The translations under genes and the position numbers were made by a program. Of a DNA stretch of 64,000 nt, positions 61,201 through 64,000 are shown piece by piece. Below the pieces are notes generated by a model that saw only the letters and a list, made by a program, of their open reading frames with translations, did not search any database and was not told the origin of the DNA. How positions within the stretch are numbered: position 1 is the first letter of the stretch; each line of letters begins with the position of its first letter. This DNA is from Rostratula benghalensis. Its lineage: Eukaryota; Chordata; Aves; Charadriiformes; Rostratulidae. The DNA lies in the NCBI GenBank assembly GCA_013399305.1, contig VXAI01000245.1, forward strand, positions 523,534-587,533, written 5' to 3'.

Positions 61201-64000
61201 AATCCTGGGCTTACTGTAAATGAACTAACAACCAAGTCTGCCAGGAAACAAGACCTTCCTGTCATCTGCCCGCATCTTTGGAAAGAATATTAAGCCACTA
61301 CACAATTCATGATATTTAATTTTGCTGAGTTGTTATTAGTTCTGGGGTTTTTGTATGATTCCACTACTCCCCTTCTGATATGCAAGTCTATTAATGATGT
61401 TAAATTCTTATTCAAAATCCCATAGAGAAAATAGCAAGTTTGTTAACATCCTTGGAGGATTAAGTATGACCTGAAACCCAGAGTCTTTATAAGCACTTCT
61501 ATGTCTTTCCACTGCTTTTACCTTATCATTTCCAACTTAAAAGGCTACTGTTATGACTGCAGGTCTGCCAAGTTGTAATGCATGATTTATTATGTACAGC
61601 AGGTGACTGGTAGTTAACGTTTATCTCAAAATGAATGTTATTTTTTGGTGGGGTTTTGGCTTTTTTCCTGCAGCTTTCCCTGGGAAGTCCGTGTTTCTGT
61701 CAGTGACAAGATGACGATTCGTATTTTTACCAAAGGATCCAGTGAGTCATCCTATTAACTCTGCTGAAATACATGCTTGCCAGTTGTCCTGCCACGGTGA
61801 GTCCATGGGATTTCGCATTCTCTCTGGGAATGTTATTCAGGAGTTAGTCCATACGAACTTCTTAGAGATGACCACATGCCCAAAATTGACCAAATATTGC
61901 ATATTACTCCTGGTTTTTTTAAAGTTATTAAAGTATTCTAGAGCAACTGAGAAGCCTGGCTGTGCCTCATACAGTGCTATTTACAAGGGCTTGGTTTGTT
62001 TGAACCTGGAGGCCATGTAAGAAGGAACTGATACAAAGGCATAATATATCTGGCCTTGAAAATGTTGCCCTGTGAGGGGACTCACATGCAGCTAAGAATG
62101 AGCGTTCCATGAGTCATGATGGAAAAATTCAACATCCAAAAAATCCCAAATCTCCAGGATGACATAACATGGATTATGTATTCGTACTTGTTGCCCAAAT
62201 TAAACTCCTTAGTTATTTTGTTCCTCCAGAGAACTCCCAGCTAATCCAGCCAATATCCTGGAACGTTCCAACAGAGGTGTAGGCTACTCAGTTCCTTTTC
62301 CCAGCTTTGTGCTGTAGGAGAGTACAGCTGCCCTTGGGTTGTACCGCTCTGCAGATCCTTTCCATCTGGGAGAGGGGGCTGTGCAGGCTGGTACGTGACT
62401 CCATTGCTTTTCCCAGTTCCTTGGGTTGAGTCAGAGAAAAGGTAGGATGCATTTTTGTTGGTAAAGTCTCTCCTCCTTTTCTGCTTACTTGTTCTGCCCT
62501 TGAAGGTGATATTCTGTGGCATAGTCCAAGCAAACTGCGCTCTGCTTAAATCTATTTTGCACCCTTATCTCACAGGAAAAGAGCATATGGCCTTGAGTTA
62601 TTATTTGTTATTTCGGGGTAACTAGATGGTAACTGTACTGAAAACTTATGGCAACTCATGCGTTATCTCATGATAGCAGGATAAATAAACAGGATCTTCA
62701 CTGCATGCATTAACATTAATGGAAGGAAAAATTCATGAAAAACACTGTCAAACCAGTTTAAATATGTCCCCATTTAGGTTGCCCCAGATGCTTTACTGCT
62801 TCTACTCGTCTCATACACATTTAAATTATCACTGGGACTCCTTCCACATTTGACATTCTTGCCTTCAGAGCTCATACCAGCCACAGTCCTTAAGTCAGTG
62901 AGCACGCAAAGTACTTCAAAATGTCCAATGGAATAGGGAAATGCATCTTTGAATTAAAATAAAGCTTTAGCAAGATATCATGGAGATTGTTAGTAACGCA
63001 TATAACATGTATGCAGGAAAGCCAATACAGAGATCTGAGGGCATCTCAGGGGTAACCCCCAAAAGCAAGGCTACAACAGCAGCCAACAAGGCTCTAGAAG
63101 GTCCCTTTGCAGCCAGTTTCAAATGCAAACAAAATAAAGACAGTTGGAACATTAAAATATTCCATGTAATTGTTGCAAAACAGACAAATTGGGGAGGGAG
63201 CGGATAAAAGCAAAGGGGAGAGAATGGAGCTACCGCAGCTGCACCAAGACTACTTCAGATGTGTTCTGCTGGAGAATGCCAGCACATCACAAACCCTTTG
63301 AAAATACACTGAAGCAACATTACGGAGTATATAAAAAAGAGAATCTTAAACAGTTTATCGGTAAAATATGAGCTAAATTTGATGAGACTGTCCTGTAGGC
63401 TGTAAGTATCTGTCTCTATGAAAGTTGTGTGGAACATGAAAGCTGTCATTAGTGTGGCAGATTTTCTTCATTCAGATGTAAAGCCAGATCAGTTTTATTT
63501 TGTTGATGGAGCTGGTGTACGGAAGAGCACTAGGAGGCAGTTAACTAAATCTTTTAGCATCATTGTAAAACCAAAGTCCTAGTTGTTTGGTCCAAAAGCC
63601 TGGTGAAAACAAATATGACAGCCTCTAATTTCAGTATAAAAATAAATAATAAAAATTAGTAAAAGTATGTTTAATGATCCTACAGTAACCAAGCACTTTT
63701 CCACATTGCAACCACTTCATCAAGCTGAAAGTGACCATTCAAGGACAAGTTGGAACTTGAATCCGGGAAATATTTTTTTAACCTTATAATAAGGATAATG
63801 TATCACAAAACTTGACTAGGTCTGATCCATCTTATTCTGTGCTTCTCTAGCCAGTGTATGTAAAGGAAAACACCCTGAAAACTACTTTTCCTCATTGCTT
63901 TATCCAGCAGAGATCTTAAGTCAGGCAGGATTCAGGGTCCGTTGCAGTTTATAGTAACATTTTAAATCCTATAAACAAAAAACTAAGAAAAATCACCAGG
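55296..64000. other. Intergenic region to the window end, no gene seen
   Basis: In 8.7 kb I find no coding exon with family resemblance, no CR1 copy and no RNA gene. Minor features are a 16-bp palindrome (60253-60268), A- and T-runs near 60157-60168 and 60350-60358, and a frame at 57870-58328 that is open apart from one TGA at 58071-58073. The sequence is AT-rich throughout. Confidence 0.5.

Noticed and set aside
35871..64000. TENT5D/FAM46D coding exons expected by synteny
   Set aside because: No frame resembles the conserved TENT5 nucleotidyltransferase sequence; the coding exons must lie outside the window or in a gap.
1..64000. tRNA, rRNA, CRISPR, operons, phage or bacterial mobile elements
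   Set aside because: No such signals were seen; the introns, CpG island and CR1 elements show vertebrate nuclear DNA.

Overview
This is eukaryotic, almost certainly avian, genomic DNA. Eleven fragments of CR1 LINEs are recognisable, with the typical avian CR1 3' end (a 'ttggaagggacct...gatcat...agtccaacc' module, with 'attctatgattct' octamers in the better copies). The two gene products also fit a bird. The species cannot be fixed from the sequence. The window is mostly non-coding, and nearly all open reading frames are chance frames. There are two assembly gaps (24130-24369 and 54598-55295) and one ambiguous base (44363).

Layout: (1) 1-4.6 kb holds the end of TBX22 on the + strand: last intron, final coding exon (2767-3377) and a probable 3' UTR with a canonical poly(A) signal at 4589. 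(2) 4.6-24.6 kb is a gene-free interval with few repeats, possibly holding TBX22 regulatory sequence. (3) 24.6-35.1 kb holds a complete eight-exon CHMP1B gene on the - strand (CDS 28089-35063, 199 codons plus stop, all GT-AG introns), with a long candidate 3' UTR and a CpG-island promoter at 34.85-35.48 kb. (4) 35.5-64 kb contains no recognisable coding exon. It holds CR1 copies, a (TTTTG)n microsatellite, a cluster of promoter-type motifs at 40.39-40.51 kb (a perfect RFX X-box, two YY1-like sites and a ZNF143-like site), and a GC-rich stretch at 54.44-54.60 kb that runs into the second gap.

TBX22 and CHMP1B are convergent. TBX22 beside a CHMP1B-type gene matches the human Xq21.1 neighbourhood (TBX22, CHMP1B2P, TENT5D/FAM46D), from memory of that map. 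The working human CHMP1B is an intronless retrocopy on chromosome 18. The intact intron-containing gene here therefore looks like the ancestral locus that mammals replaced. TBX22 encodes a T-box transcription factor of craniofacial development and CHMP1B an ESCRT-III subunit; they are neighbours, not functional partners. No bacterial, phage, CRISPR or new enzymatic system is present.
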